Notes: generated by a model from the sequence alone, not told the origin. A stretch of 46,880 nucleotides of DNA from Desulfobacter postgatei (GCA_002747145.1 PDTI01000024.1:1-46880); one strand, 5' to 3'. Counted from the stretch's first letter, positions 16,606 through 25,626 are shown. Program-made: numbers and translations.

Positions 16606-18024
16606 TTAGAATTGACCTGAGTCAAGCTTATCAGTCAGATACCTGACCTGCTCGTAACGCTGCCCTTTTTGTTTCATCTCTTTTTCAATGGCATTGACGG
16701 AATAGATGGCAGTTGCATGGTAACGTTTAAAACTGGCGCCAATTTTCTTTATGGGTTGGTCGGTATACTTTTTGGCAAGAAACATTGCCACCTGACGGGG
16801 TTTGACAATGCGGTGTTTCCTGGATTTAGAGAGAAGTTCCTGTTCGGAAACATCAAACGCTTCACAGACCAGCTTTTTAATCAGGTCAATGGTAATACGT
16901 TTACGCGTCCCCGCCACTTTTTCAAGCACGCACCTGGCAAGCGCAAGATCAATTTTCCGGTTCATCAGCTGCCCCCTGGTGACCACACTTAACAACGCAC
17001 TTTCAAGCTGGCGGACATCATCACACGCTTCCTGGGCAATATATTCGGTCACCGGTGTGGGCAACACACATTGAATGGCCTTGGATTTTTTGTCTAAAAT
17101 TCTAACCCGGGTGCCAAAATCAGGGGCTTTGATCTCTGTGACAACCCCCATATTCAACCTGGATTTCAGATTATCATTTAAATTAGGGATCTGATCGGGC
17201 CGTTCGCAGCCGGAAAAAATAATTTTCTTATCTGCATCAATCAGATAGTCCAGGGTCATGGCAAGCTCTTTCTGGGTGGCGGACTTTCCGGTCAGAAAAT
17301 GGACATCTTCCAGGATCAGTACATCACATTTAAGACGGTATTTTTCCTTAAACTGATCAATACTTTTATTTCTCAAGGAATAGATCATTTCATTGGTGAA
17401 GTCTTCGGCTGTGACATAAAAGACCCGCTGGGCTGCGTCTTGCGTCAGCATATGGTGGCCCACGGCCTGGGATAGATGGGTTTTGCCAAGACCTGTCTTG
17501 CCCAAAAGAAAAAGTACGCCGGTGCCGTTAAGTTTACCCTGGGCCAGATATAAGGAAGCGGTATAGGCAAAACTGGAATTGTCCCCCACAACAAAATCGT
17601 CAAAGGTAAAATTCTTTTTAAGCATGCGCCCGCAATTAAATGCCGGTGTCATGCCGGGCAACTGTGGATGAAAGTCCGATGGAATACCCACATGTGCCGG
17701 AGTGCCAGGCAACACACCGGCTGTTTTTTGTGCCCGGCCTGTTTGCCCCTGGGTCAGACTTGATTTGAGTTGCCCGGATTTTATCTTTTTTTTGCCAACC
17801 TTGAATTCAATGTGGGCCTTTTGACCCAAACGTAAAAACCCCTCTTCAAAAAAGCCTAAATAGTTTTCTTTAAGCCGTTTGACATAGAAATCATTGGGCA
17901 CTGACAACACAAGCGTATCAGCATCATGGGCACAGAATATAACAGGTTCAATCCACATCCGATAACAATGATCTGGAACTAATTCTTTAATATGCAGCTT
18001 AACTTTCTTTAACAATGAATCCAT
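16606..18024 (-). CDS. dnaA: Chromosomal replication initiator DnaA, divergent
   Basis: 472 residues. Domain I (WIEPVIFCAHDADTLVLSVPNDFYVKRLKENYL) is normal. The linker is short and poorly conserved. The AAA+ domain has Walker A LLGKTGLGKTHL, Walker B LILEDVHF (usually DDIQF), SRLNMGVVTEI and the DDVRQLESAL sensor/arginine region. In domain IV the signature PRQVAMFLAKKYT is present, but the recognition segment is KRYHATAIYS where GRDHTTVLHA is usual, so the base-contacting Asp and first Thr are replaced. The start chosen is ATG at 18024, since the tracked TTG at 18060 adds residues foreign to the family. An AT-rich gap lies upstream. Confidence 0.92.
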   Translation of the reverse strand: MDSLLKKVKLHIKELVPDHCYRMWIEPVIFCAHDADTLVLSVPNDFYVKRLKENYLGFFEEGFLRLGQKAHIEFKVGKKKIKSGQLKSSLTQGQTGRAQKTAGVLPGTPAHVGIPSDFHPQLPGMTPAFNCGRMLKKNFTFDDFVVGDNSSFAYTASLYLAQGKLNGTGVLFLLGKTGLGKTHLSQAVGHHMLTQDAAQRVFYVTAEDFTNEMIYSLRNKSIDQFKEKYRLKCDVLILEDVHFLTGKSATQKELAMTLDYLIDADKKIIFSGCERPDQIPNLNDNLKSRLNMGVVTEIKAPDFGTRVRILDKKSKAIQCVLPTPVTEYIAQEACDDVRQLESALLSVVTRGQLMNRKIDLALARCVLEKVAGTRKRITIDLIKKLVCEAFDVSEQELLSKSRKHRIVKPRQVAMFLAKKYTDQPIKKIGASFKRYHATAIYSVNAIEKEMKQKGQRYEQVRYLTDKLDSGQF

Positions 18025-18517
18025 TAAACAATACACAGCCTTCCAAAAAATACAAAGCAAAGCGGCTTAGAACGTTTGGGGTTAAAAACAGCGATTATAG
18101 AGACTACAACATCTTGGTCAGTGTTTTTATGTGAATCTGATTTATTGGTCAAATGGAATAAAGATCGTTGGATCCCAGTTAGAAAACCGTGTGGTATATT
18201 TTTTTAATCTACTGTTTTTATAGTATATTTTTTGTGAAACAATGAGAATGCTTACTGATTACAATGGGTTCGACAACTCTCTATTTTCAAAAGGTATTTT
18301 TTTAAAAATTAAAAATTCGCACAGAATGTTATTTTTTTTTCCTCCGATTCTTGCCGATTTTCTATGAATTACTTCTAATTAGACAAAAATTAAAAAAATT
18401 GTCAAGCCTTAAACTAATAAGGGTTTCACAAATTTCCCCCAAATTGTATTTACAACGGTGGTGAGCCAATAGTATATGTTTTAAATTTAACATAATAAAT
18501 AACAGCAATAGTTAATT
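18025..18517. other. AT-rich intergenic region between dnaA and pdxA, candidate replication origin
   Basis: About 490 bp without a gene. It contains many A/T runs (for example TATTTTTTTAATCTACTG and ATTTTTTTTTCC) and no canonical TTATCCACA box. The 10-mer GTTTCACAAA occurs at 18423 and as its inverse TTTGTGAAAC at 18231, with related TTATGTGAA near 18127 and TTCGCACAG near 18317. Location next to dnaA and the base composition suggest oriC or a dnaA control region. It must also carry the divergent promoters of dnaA and pdxA. Confidence 0.4.
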
Positions 18518-19543
18518 ATGGATATCAGTTCAAACCGGCCTGTTTTAGGTATAACTATGGGAGATCCTTCAGGTATTGGCCCTGAAATAGTACTTAAAAG
18601 TCTTGCTGACCCTGAAATTATGAATGTATGTATCCCTGTTGTTTTAGGTGATCTTGACATATTAAAAAAAGGCGATGTTAATTTGAAGGCACTTTCTAAG
18701 TTAGCCACGACCGACGATTTGCATTACGATTTTTCTAATCTCCCCAGGGGGGGGCTGGTTTGCCTTTCCAACTTGAATCCGGATGTCACTGAACTTGGCC
18801 ACCCCACCCCGGATACCGGAAGCGCCATGGAAACCTATATCAATACCGGGGTGGATCTTGCCTTGTCCGGTGCCATTGATGCCCTGGTCACAGCCCCCAT
18901 AACCAAAACAGGCCTGAAACTGGCCGGGTCATCTTTTCATGGCCATACAGAATTAATTGCAGATAAAACAGGGACGGATAATTTTGCCATGATGATGGCA
19001 GGATCACGCCTGAAAGTGGTTTTAACTACCATTCACATCCCCTTATCCCAGGTACCGGAGCAACTGAGCAGCCGGGAGATCACAAGAATCATCAACCTGA
19101 CCCAGGACACGTTGATCACACGTTTTGGCATCCAAACCCCCAGGCTTGCCGTGGCAGGCCTCAATCCCCATGCAGGCGAAGCGGGCATGTTCGGTCACGA
19201 AGAGACGGATATTATTTTACCGGCCGTCATAAACGCCCAGGAACAAGGGGTTGATATCACAGGGCCGCACCCTCCGGATACCGTATTTTTCAATGCGGTT
19301 GACGGCCGGTTTGACGCCGTGATCTGCATGTATCACGACCAGGGGTTGATCCCTTTTAAACTGATACATTTCAGGGACGGGGTGAACACCACCATCGGGC
19401 TTCCCATTATACGTACATCCGTGGACCATGGTACCGCCTATGACATTGCCTGGAAAGGAATTGCAGACCCCACAAGCATGAAAGAGGCCATTAAAATGGC
19501 GGCTGTCCAGGCGATTAATCACAAAAGGCATGGCAGACCATAG
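18518..19543 (+). CDS. pdxA: 4-hydroxythreonine-4-phosphate dehydrogenase
   Basis: 341 residues. PdxA oxidises 4-phosphohydroxy-L-threonine in pyridoxal phosphate synthesis. The family landmarks are all present: GITMGDPSGIGPEI near the N-terminus, VTAPITKTGL, FHGHTELIA, AGLNPHAGE, and CMYHDQGLIPFKL with the metal-binding His residues, then TSVDHGTAYDIAW. There is no strong ribosome site before the ATG. uvrA begins 3 bp after its stop, so the two are co-transcribed. Confidence 0.96.
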   Translation: MDISSNRPVLGITMGDPSGIGPEIVLKSLADPEIMNVCIPVVLGDLDILKKGDVNLKALSKLATTDDLHYDFSNLPRGGLVCLSNLNPDVTELGHPTPDTGSAMETYINTGVDLALSGAIDALVTAPITKTGLKLAGSSFHGHTELIADKTGTDNFAMMMAGSRLKVVLTTIHIPLSQVPEQLSSREITRIINLTQDTLITRFGIQTPRLAVAGLNPHAGEAGMFGHEETDIILPAVINAQEQGVDITGPHPPDTVFFNAVDGRFDAVICMYHDQGLIPFKLIHFRDGVNTTIGLPIIRTSVDHGTAYDIAWKGIADPTSMKEAIKMAAVQAINHKRHGRP

Positions 19544-19545
19544 TC

Positions 19546-22371
19546 ATGGCAATGGATCACATTATAATCAAAGGCGCCAGAACCCATAATCTGAAAAATA
19601 TTGATGTCAGCATCCCTAAAAACAGTCTGACCGTCATCACCGGGCTGTCAGGCTCCGGCAAATCCACCCTGGCCTTTGACACCCTTTATGCCGAAGGCCA
19701 GAGACGTTATGTGGAATCTTTATCCACCTATGCCCGCCAATTCCTAGGCCGGATGGACAAACCGGATGTGGATGCCATAGAGGGGTTATCTCCAGCCATT
19801 GCCATTGAACAAAAAACCGCCTCCCACAATCCAAGATCCACAGTGGGAACCGTCACGGAAATTTATGATTACCTGCGGCTTCTTTTTGCCAGGATCGGCA
19901 CACCCCACTGCCATATTTGCGGCAAACCCATTTCATCGGCATCCATTGACCAGATCATACAGGGCATCCTTTTTCCAATGCCTGAAAAACCCCAGAAAAT
20001 AATGGTATTGGCCCCTGTGGTCACAAACAGAAAAGGCGGGCATGAAACGCTTATCCATCACTTGAAAAAAGACGGGTTTGCCCGGCTCAAAATTGACGGG
20101 CACGTCTGCTTAATCGAAGACACCCCCCAACTTGATAAAAAAAAAGCACATACCATCGCAGTGGTGGTGGACCGGCTGATTTTAAAACCAGGAATTGAAC
20201 AACGGCTCACCGATTCCGTTGAAACCGCCCTATCCCTGGCACAAGGCCAGGTGGTTATCGATAATCTGGATCTAAAAACACAGACCCTGTTCAGTGAATC
20301 AGCCACCTGCCACACCTGCGGCATCTCTTATGCTGAATTTACCCCAGCCCGTTTTTCGTTTAATTCACCCCAGGGTGCATGTCCCCATTGTGACGGCCTT
20401 GGCCATCTGAAGGAATTCGACCCTGAAAAAATTGTCCCCAACCACCACCTCTCCCTGCGCCAGGGGGCGGTACTGCCCTGGGCCGAAAAGGATTCCGTCC
20501 GTCATATGGAATTTTTAGATGCCCTGGTAACCCATTATAATGAAGATATTTATACTCCTTTTAAGGACCTTAATGCGGACTTTCAACGGGTTGTTCTTTT
20601 GGGGTCCGGCATCCATAACATCCCCTTTTATGTTGAACAGGCCGGCAAAAAAATTGTTTATGAAAAACCTTTTGAAGGGGTCATTGAACAACTTGCCCGG
20701 CGTTTCCGGCATACAAAATCAGCATCAGTCAGAAAAGAGCTTGGCAAATACATGGGGTATAAAGTCTGCCCTAAATGTTATGGCTCCCGTTTGAACCCTG
20801 ACGCTTCGGCCGTACAGGTGGCAGATAAAACCATCCATCAGATTACAACTATGTCCGTCAAACAAGCCATTGTTTTTTTTAACACACGCCCATGGACAGG
20901 CCGGGAAAAAGCCGTGTCTGAATCCATTCTTGGTGAACTGTCCCAGCGGCTTTCCTTTCTGGAAGATGTGGGCCTTGACTATCTCACCCTTGACCGGTCC
21001 GCTGCAACCCTTTCGGGCGGAGAAAGCCAGCGCATCCGGCTGGCCACTCAGATCGGCTCCAAACTGTCCGGGATCCTTTATGTGCTTGATGAGCCCAGCA
21101 TTGGTCTTCACCAGCGGGACAATGCCCGCCTGCTCAGTACGTTGATGCATCTAAAGGATCTTGGCAATACCGTACTGGTGGTGGAGCATGATGAACAGAC
21201 CATGCTGGCCGCAGATTACATTGTTGATGTGGGTCCCAAAGCCGGTGTTCACGGCGGACAGGTGATGTTTTCAGGTCCGCCCGAAGAGCTGGTCAACGCA
21301 TCCTGTCTCACTGGGCAATATCTGTCCGGAAAACGAAAAATCCCTGTGCCTGACATAAGGCGTACAGGCACCCAAAAATTTCTAACGGTTCAAAAGGCAA
21401 GTGAAAACAACCTTAAAGATATTGATGTGTCGTTTCCGTTAGGATGTTTAACCTGTGTGACCGGGGTATCAGGATCAGGAAAATCGACCCTGGTTCTGTC
21501 CACCCTTTACCAGGCCCTTGCAAGCCGGATGAACAGATCTGAAAAACCCGTAGGAAAACATGCCGCCATAGAAGGCATGGAATATATTGACCGGGTTATC
21601 CATATTGACCAGTCCCCCATCGGCAAAACCCCGAGATCCAACCCGGGCACCTACACAGGAAGTCTGACCCATATACGGGAATTGTTTGCACAGACACCCG
21701 AGGCAAAGGCCCGGGGATACAAGTCCGGGCGGTTCAGTTTTAATGTCAAGGGCGGCAGGTGCGAATCCTGCAAAGGGGACGGCATTGTTAAAATTGAGAT
21801 GCATTTTCTGCCTGATGTTTATGTGATCTGTGATGTCTGTAAAGGCAGACAATTTAACCGGGAAACCCTTGAAATAAAGTACAAAGGAAAAAATATCGCC
21901 CAGGTTCTGGACATGACCATCAATCAGGCCCTTGAATTTTTTGACAATATATCATCAATTCGGCACACCCTTGCCACACTGGTGGAAACAGGGTTGGGAT
22001 ACATCAAACTGGGCCAGGCTGCCACCACACTGTCCGGCGGGGAAGCCCAGCGTATAAAAATTGCCAGGGAACTGTCCAAAAAAAGTACGGGGAAAACCAT
22101 CTACATTCTGGATGAACCCACCACAGGCCTGCATACCGATGATATCAAAAAGCTTTTGGCTGTGCTGGACAGACTTGTGGATGCAGGCAACACCGTAGTG
22201 GTCATTGAACATCACCTGGATGTCATTAAATGTGCAGATTATGTGATTGATCTTGGCCCCGAAGGCGGGGACCAAGGCGGGCAGATCATCGCTAAAGGCA
22301 CCCCGGAGCAAGTCGCTGGTACACCATTATCCCATACGGGGTTTTATCTGGGCCGGGTTTTAGGTCCATGA
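19546..22371 (+). CDS. uvrA: Excinuclease ABC subunit A
   Basis: 941 residues, full length. There are two ABC ATPase modules: Walker A GLSGSGKSTLAFDTLYAEG (N-terminal) and GVSGSGKSTLVLSTLYQ (C-terminal), signatures LSGGESQRIRLATQIGS and LSGGEAQRIKIARELSK, and Walker B VLDEPSIGLHQRD and ILDEPTTGLH. Zinc modules are visible (CHICGKPI, CHTCGISY, CESCKGDG, CDVCKGRQ). It recognises lesions with UvrB in nucleotide excision repair. The last codons and stop (TAGGTCCATGATCAAA) resemble the end of repeat A, perhaps by chance. Confidence 0.98.
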   Translation: MAMDHIIIKGARTHNLKNIDVSIPKNSLTVITGLSGSGKSTLAFDTLYAEGQRRYVESLSTYARQFLGRMDKPDVDAIEGLSPAIAIEQKTASHNPRSTVGTVTEIYDYLRLLFARIGTPHCHICGKPISSASIDQIIQGILFPMPEKPQKIMVLAPVVTNRKGGHETLIHHLKKDGFARLKIDGHVCLIEDTPQLDKKKAHTIAVVVDRLILKPGIEQRLTDSVETALSLAQGQVVIDNLDLKTQTLFSESATCHTCGISYAEFTPARFSFNSPQGACPHCDGLGHLKEFDPEKIVPNHHLSLRQGAVLPWAEKDSVRHMEFLDALVTHYNEDIYTPFKDLNADFQRVVLLGSGIHNIPFYVEQAGKKIVYEKPFEGVIEQLARRFRHTKSASVRKELGKYMGYKVCPKCYGSRLNPDASAVQVADKTIHQITTMSVKQAIVFFNTRPWTGREKAVSESILGELSQRLSFLEDVGLDYLTLDRSAATLSGGESQRIRLATQIGSKLSGILYVLDEPSIGLHQRDNARLLSTLMHLKDLGNTVLVVEHDEQTMLAADYIVDVGPKAGVHGGQVMFSGPPEELVNASCLTGQYLSGKRKIPVPDIRRTGTQKFLTVQKASENNLKDIDVSFPLGCLTCVTGVSGSGKSTLVLSTLYQALASRMNRSEKPVGKHAAIEGMEYIDRVIHIDQSPIGKTPRSNPGTYTGSLTHIRELFAQTPEAKARGYKSGRFSFNVKGGRCESCKGDGIVKIEMHFLPDVYVICDVCKGRQFNRETLEIKYKGKNIAQVLDMTINQALEFFDNISSIRHTLATLVETGLGYIKLGQAATTLSGGEAQRIKIARELSKKSTGKTIYILDEPTTGLHTDDIKKLLAVLDRLVDAGNTVVVIEHHLDVIKCADYVIDLGPEGGDQGGQIIAKGTPEQVAGTPLSHTGFYLGRVLGP

Positions 22372-22382
22372 TCAAACACCCA

Positions 22383-22940
22383 TTAACATTCGTCACAATA
22401 GTTTTCGAACATACAAGCCCCATGTACCAAGCAGGCAAAAGCAATCTTTTCAGCCTGACTACGTTTTTTGGCGGACACCGTTTCAAATGTATCCGGCAAA
22501 GATTTTATAAGATGATGATCAGGCCCGGGAATGGCAGATATCCCCTGTGCTTGCACCTTTCCGGTATTTCCTGAAATCAGTTCGGCATCCTCACCATTGG
22601 TGATCACCACCCAAGGGATCTGGTACTCAAAAATCAACCGTGACAATGCCAGAGTTGGCAAACGCCGGGTCACAAGGGATCCCGGGGCATAATTGACCAT
22701 CATGACAGCACGTTGATTGCCGTATACCAGAAAATCAGCTTTCACAACCTCACTGCGTCCAATGGTGCGCAGTGTTATGTCCCGCCCTGCCTCAATATCT
22801 GATTTATCAAATCCCAGTTCGTTTACCAGATGCCGGACAATTTGTTGACGGTACCGTTCATCGTGGGTGTCCGTAATCGTTTCGCCACTTAAAAAATCAA
22901 CCTGCTCACCTAAAATCAAGTGATAGGAGTAATCATCCAT
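22383..22940 (-). CDS. Stand-alone HsdR_N (type I restriction R N-terminal) domain protein
   Basis: 185 residues from the ATG at 22940, which has an AAAGGGAA site. The sequence contains the nuclease-like domain found at the N-terminus of type I restriction R subunits: ERYRQQIVRHLVNELGFDKSDIEAG, SEVVKADFLVYGN, MMVNYAPGSLVTRR and IFEYQIPWVVITNGEDAELISG. No helicase or methylase domain is attached, and no hsdM or hsdS is nearby. A C-terminal Cys group (CLVHGACMFENYCDEC) is unusual and might bind a metal. Such short forms occur widely in deltaproteobacteria; their role is unknown. Confidence 0.75.
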   Translation of the reverse strand: MDDYSYHLILGEQVDFLSGETITDTHDERYRQQIVRHLVNELGFDKSDIEAGRDITLRTIGRSEVVKADFLVYGNQRAVMMVNYAPGSLVTRRLPTLALSRLIFEYQIPWVVITNGEDAELISGNTGKVQAQGISAIPGPDHHLIKSLPDTFETVSAKKRSQAEKIAFACLVHGACMFENYCDEC

Positions 22941-23072
22941 AACGTTCCCTTTAATTTTACTTTGTCCAAACACGGACGGGTTTTCCGTCCGGGCACGAAT
23001 TAAGTTATTGACCTTATATGCAGAAAAACATTATGAATACCACAAGATTTTATAAAAAAGGAGTTCTCTGTC

Positions 23073-23987
23073 ATGCTGGATATTCTTCCCTTCGCGGTTA
23101 AGGGGGTACTGTCATTTATTGGATATTTAATGAACACCCTTTGCCTGGCTGTGCCTTTTTTTTTAACCGCCATTTTAAAATGTATTCTGCCCTTTAAAGG
23201 AGTGGTGGTGTTACTGGACAAAATCCTTATTGGGATTGCAACCCTGTGGATCAGTATCAACTGCATGAATTGTGATCTGTTCAACAAGATAGACTGGCAG
23301 GTGAACGGATTGACCCCATTGAAAAAAAAGCAGTGGTATCTTGTCATATCCAACCACCAGTCCTGGGTGGACATCCTGGTTCTGCATAAAATCTTTAACC
23401 GTAAAATCCCCATGCTGAAATTTTTTTTAAAAAAAGAACTGATCTGGATACCTTTTCTGGGGATTGCCTGGTGGGCGCTGGATTTTCCGTTCATGAAACG
23501 GTATTCCAAAAAATACCTTGAAGCTAACCCTCACCTGAAGGGAAAAGATCTTGAAAGCACCCGCAAGGCGTGTGAAAAATTCAAGCATACCCCGGTGTCG
23601 GTGATGAATTTTGTGGAAGGTACCCGGTTTACCCCGGAAAAACATGAACGTCAAAACTCTCCCTTTGAGCGGCTCCTCTTGCCCAAGGCAGGCGGTATTG
23701 GCTTTGTGCTGGGCTCCATGGGCGAATACCTTCACAATATTATCAATGTCGCCATTGCCTATCCAGGCGGGGTGCCAACCTTCTGGGATTATATCTCAGG
23801 CAAAACAAAAACGATCATTGTGGACATAGATGTATTCCCTGTGCCCGAACAGATGATCGGTGGTGACTTTAATAATGATGAGTATAAGCAACAATTCTGT
23901 GATTGGCTCAATCAAATCTGGCAGGAAAAGGACAAAAAATTGGGTGAACTGCTTCTTTGCGAACCAGCGGGCAGACCATCGGCCTGA
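23073..23987 (+). CDS. PlsC-family lysophospholipid acyltransferase (YihG-like)
   Basis: 304 residues with N-terminal hydrophobic helices (residues 1-45) that anchor it to the inner membrane. The HX4D catalytic motif is SNHQSWVDILVL, the glycerophosphate-binding motif is NFVEGTRFTPEK, and there is a KAGGIGFVLGSMG stretch typical of the YihG/LCLAT group. It transfers an acyl chain to a lysophosphatidate-like acceptor. An AAAGGAG site precedes the ATG. It is apparently monocistronic, followed by the hairpin at 24058. Confidence 0.85.
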   Translation: MLDILPFAVKGVLSFIGYLMNTLCLAVPFFLTAILKCILPFKGVVVLLDKILIGIATLWISINCMNCDLFNKIDWQVNGLTPLKKKQWYLVISNHQSWVDILVLHKIFNRKIPMLKFFLKKELIWIPFLGIAWWALDFPFMKRYSKKYLEANPHLKGKDLESTRKACEKFKHTPVSVMNFVEGTRFTPEKHERQNSPFERLLLPKAGGIGFVLGSMGEYLHNIINVAIAYPGGVPTFWDYISGKTKTIIVDIDVFPVPEQMIGGDFNNDEYKQQFCDWLNQIWQEKDKKLGELLLCEPAGRPSA

Positions 23988-24050
23988 CCAGGGCAATTAA
24001 CCCAATAGACAGAATCCATCTATCAATTTTATGGGTAAAGGGTAAAAATT

Positions 24051-24081
24051 AAAAAAAGCTTTCAACAAAATCGTTGAAAGC
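24051..24081 (-). terminator. Terminator downstream of tRNA-Phe
   Basis: A perfect 9-bp stem GCTTTCAAC / GTTGAAAGC with a 6-nt loop is followed on the minus strand by a run of seven T. It lies about 25 bp beyond the tRNA 3' end. The plus strand has a weaker T-run some 12 bp later, so it may also end the acyltransferase transcript. Confidence 0.8.
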
Positions 24082-24103
24082 CTATCTAATATTTTTTTTA
24101 ACG

Positions 24104-24179
24104 TGGTGCCCAGGAACAGAATTGAACTGCTGACACGGGGATTTTCAGTCCCCTGCTCTACCGACTGAGCTACCTGGGC
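24104..24179 (-). tRNA. tRNA-Phe (anticodon GAA)
   Basis: 76 nt with the 3' CCA encoded. The acceptor stem is GCCCAGG / CCTGGGC with discriminator A, the D arm contains AGCTCAGTCGGTAGAGC, and the anticodon arm is GGGGACTGAAAATCCCC with loop CTGAAAA and anticodon GAA. The T arm is intact (GTTCAATTC). Confidence 0.95.
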
Positions 24180-24197
24180 ACATCAAACAACGTCAGT

Positions 24198-24226
24198 TCT
24201 ATATGGTCTTTAACCATTTAAGTCAA
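24198..24226 (-). promoter_or_regulatory. Promoter of tRNA-Phe
   Basis: On the minus strand, TTGACT (24226-24221) is separated by 17 bp from TATAGA (24203-24198). This lies about 20 bp upstream of the tRNA 5' end and is a near-consensus sigma70 layout. Confidence 0.7.
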
Positions 24227-24260
24227 GCAAAAAATTAGAAAAGCGTTAAGGATATTATTT

Positions 24261-24998
24261 TTAGCGCCCCCCCATATCACCAAGCAAATACTGGATTAAA
24301 CCACAGGCACATACCGCTGCTGTTTCTGCCCTTAAAATCCTGGGGCCAAGGGAATAGCTTGTAAACCCGAATTCAACGGCATGTCTGATCTCTTCTTCTT
24401 CAAACCCACCCTCTGGACCGATCAGGATAACCGCTTTGCTATTTTCTCCTGGGACTGATCCGGCAAGGGGACGGTCCGAGGTTTCCCAGAAAGCAAATTT
24501 ATGTGAGCAGCCTTTTGAGAAGGCCAGAACCTGTTGGAAATCCATGGGCGGGATAATATCAACAAGGCGAGATCGTCCGCACTGCTTTAAAGACTCCCGG
24601 GCAATGGTTTGCCATCTTTGAATCTGTTTTTTCTCCCTTTTTTGACCTGACAATGGAATGGCTCTTTTACAATAAAAAGGAATCCAGCGAGTTACCCCAA
24701 GCTGGGTAATCTGTTTAATGACCTCATCCATCTTGTTGTATTTCAGCATGGCCGTACACAAGGTCAGGTCGAGAGGCGATTCTGTGAGACTTTTTTTTTC
24801 ACTTAAAATGGAAATTTCCACATATTCAGCAGCAGCCTTATTGATGCAACCGGTAAAATCAGTACCATGACCATCGGTCATGGAAATGGTATCTTTGGGT
24901 TTAAGCCTGAGTACTTTGTATATATGTTTTGCATCCTGGCCATGGATGACGGCCTTCTTTGGACCTAACGCCTCTTTATTGATTAAAAATTTCTGCAT
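24261..24998 (-). CDS. rsmE: 16S rRNA m3U1498 methyltransferase RsmE
   Basis: 245 residues. A PUA-like N-terminus (QDAKHIYKVLRLKPKDTISMTDGHG) precedes a SPOUT methyltransferase domain with the knot motifs AVILIGPEGGFEEEEI and YSLGPRILRAETAAVCA. A conserved substrate region is CTAMLKYNKMDEVIKQITQLGVTRWIPF. It methylates U1498 in 16S rRNA using SAM. It stands alone on the minus strand, and the tRNA-Phe promoter lies just past its stop. Confidence 0.93.
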   Translation of the reverse strand: MQKFLINKEALGPKKAVIHGQDAKHIYKVLRLKPKDTISMTDGHGTDFTGCINKAAAEYVEISILSEKKSLTESPLDLTLCTAMLKYNKMDEVIKQITQLGVTRWIPFYCKRAIPLSGQKREKKQIQRWQTIARESLKQCGRSRLVDIIPPMDFQQVLAFSKGCSHKFAFWETSDRPLAGSVPGENSKAVILIGPEGGFEEEEIRHAVEFGFTSYSLGPRILRAETAAVCACGLIQYLLGDMGGR

Positions 24999-25103
24999 TG
25001 GTAAGTCGTAAGTTAATCCGGGCCAGGCTCACGTAACACCCTGTTCATTACATGAGCCCGACCCACAGCGCACATGATGAAATCCTTTACACGAAGATAC
25101 CGG

Positions 25104-25394
25104 TCAACGCAAATCCTGCAGCGGCTTCACTTCCATAAACCGTTTGTGTTCTGCGGTCACAGAACATTTATCGGAACGGTTGATTTCTTTCAGACTCTGG
25201 CTGCGGCGCTGGTGACCGTTTTCCAGATAGAAAACCCCCTAGGGTTTGATGATGCGATGAATGTCGGCCAGAAAACCCGCCGGATCGTCCACCTGATGGA
25301 ACATGTCCAGGGCATAAACAACATCGGCACTATGATCCTGGATTATGTTCGCCTGATCGCCGAGCAGAACCGGAATCACGTTGGTCAGGAGATA
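25104..25394 (-). pseudogene. Fragment of a class I SAM methyltransferase with internal stop
   Basis: On the minus strand the frame reads TNVIPVLLGDQANI, then ADVVYALDMFHQVDDPAGFLADIHRIIKP, a TAG at 25241-25239, then GVFYLENGHQRR ... KRFMEVKPL. The pattern (acidic strand-4 motif, LxDIHRxxKPxG) is that of UbiE/Methyltransf_11 proteins. The N-terminal SAM-binding glycine loop is missing. With one nonsense codon and a missing N-terminal half this is a dead gene. The 129-aa plus-strand ORF over the same place is a shadow. Confidence 0.7.
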
Positions 25395-25500
25395 CTTTTT
25401 TCTTCTGACGCTTTTCACCTTTTCCCAAACGGGTTTTTAGCTCTGACAACTGCCGTCGAATGACAGTAACCCCTTTACCGTCAAAGCTTATCACTTGAAG
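25395..25500 (-). mobile_element. Remnant of a transposase gene, possibly ISKra4-like
   Basis: About 35 codons on the minus strand read LQVISFDGKGVTVIRRQLSE followed by TRLGKGEKRQKKK. The DGKGV catalytic-strand motif and the following LSKGEKxxxKR pattern resemble ISKra4-type transposases. The family assignment is from memory of the motif. The rest of the gene is absent, and it abuts the methyltransferase fragment on one side and repeat B1 on the other. Confidence 0.4.
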
Positions 25501-25517
25501 ATCTCCTTGGCTTTGCT

Positions 25518-25567
25518 TAGAGCGTGTTTGATAATTAGGGAATCGAAGCGAAATTCCATGAAAATGA
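25518..25567. repeat. Repeat element B, copy B1 (one arm)
   Basis: The sequence TTAGAGCGTGTTTGATAATT followed by AGGGAATCGAAGCGAAATTCCATGAAAATGA matches one arm of the palindromic elements at 29532 and 33559. The second arm is missing. It lies between the IS remnant and the 3' end of the ParA gene. Confidence 0.7.
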
Positions 25568-25626
25568 TTTTCCCGTTACCACTAAATAATTGCGATGAAA
25601 ATTTTATTTATTCGTATAGACGGGCA

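Noticed and set aside
18025-18517. Canonical DnaA boxes
   Set aside because: No TTATNCACA was found on either strand by eye. The origin is listed only as a candidate.
22361-22376. TAGGTCCATGATCAAA at the uvrA stop resembles the end of element A
   Set aside because: Only 15 bp match with one mismatch, no inner arm follows, and the codons encode the normal UvrA end, so chance is likely.
25074-25463. 129-residue plus-strand ORF
   Set aside because: The opposite strand carries recognisable methyltransferase and transposase motifs, so this frame is their shadow.
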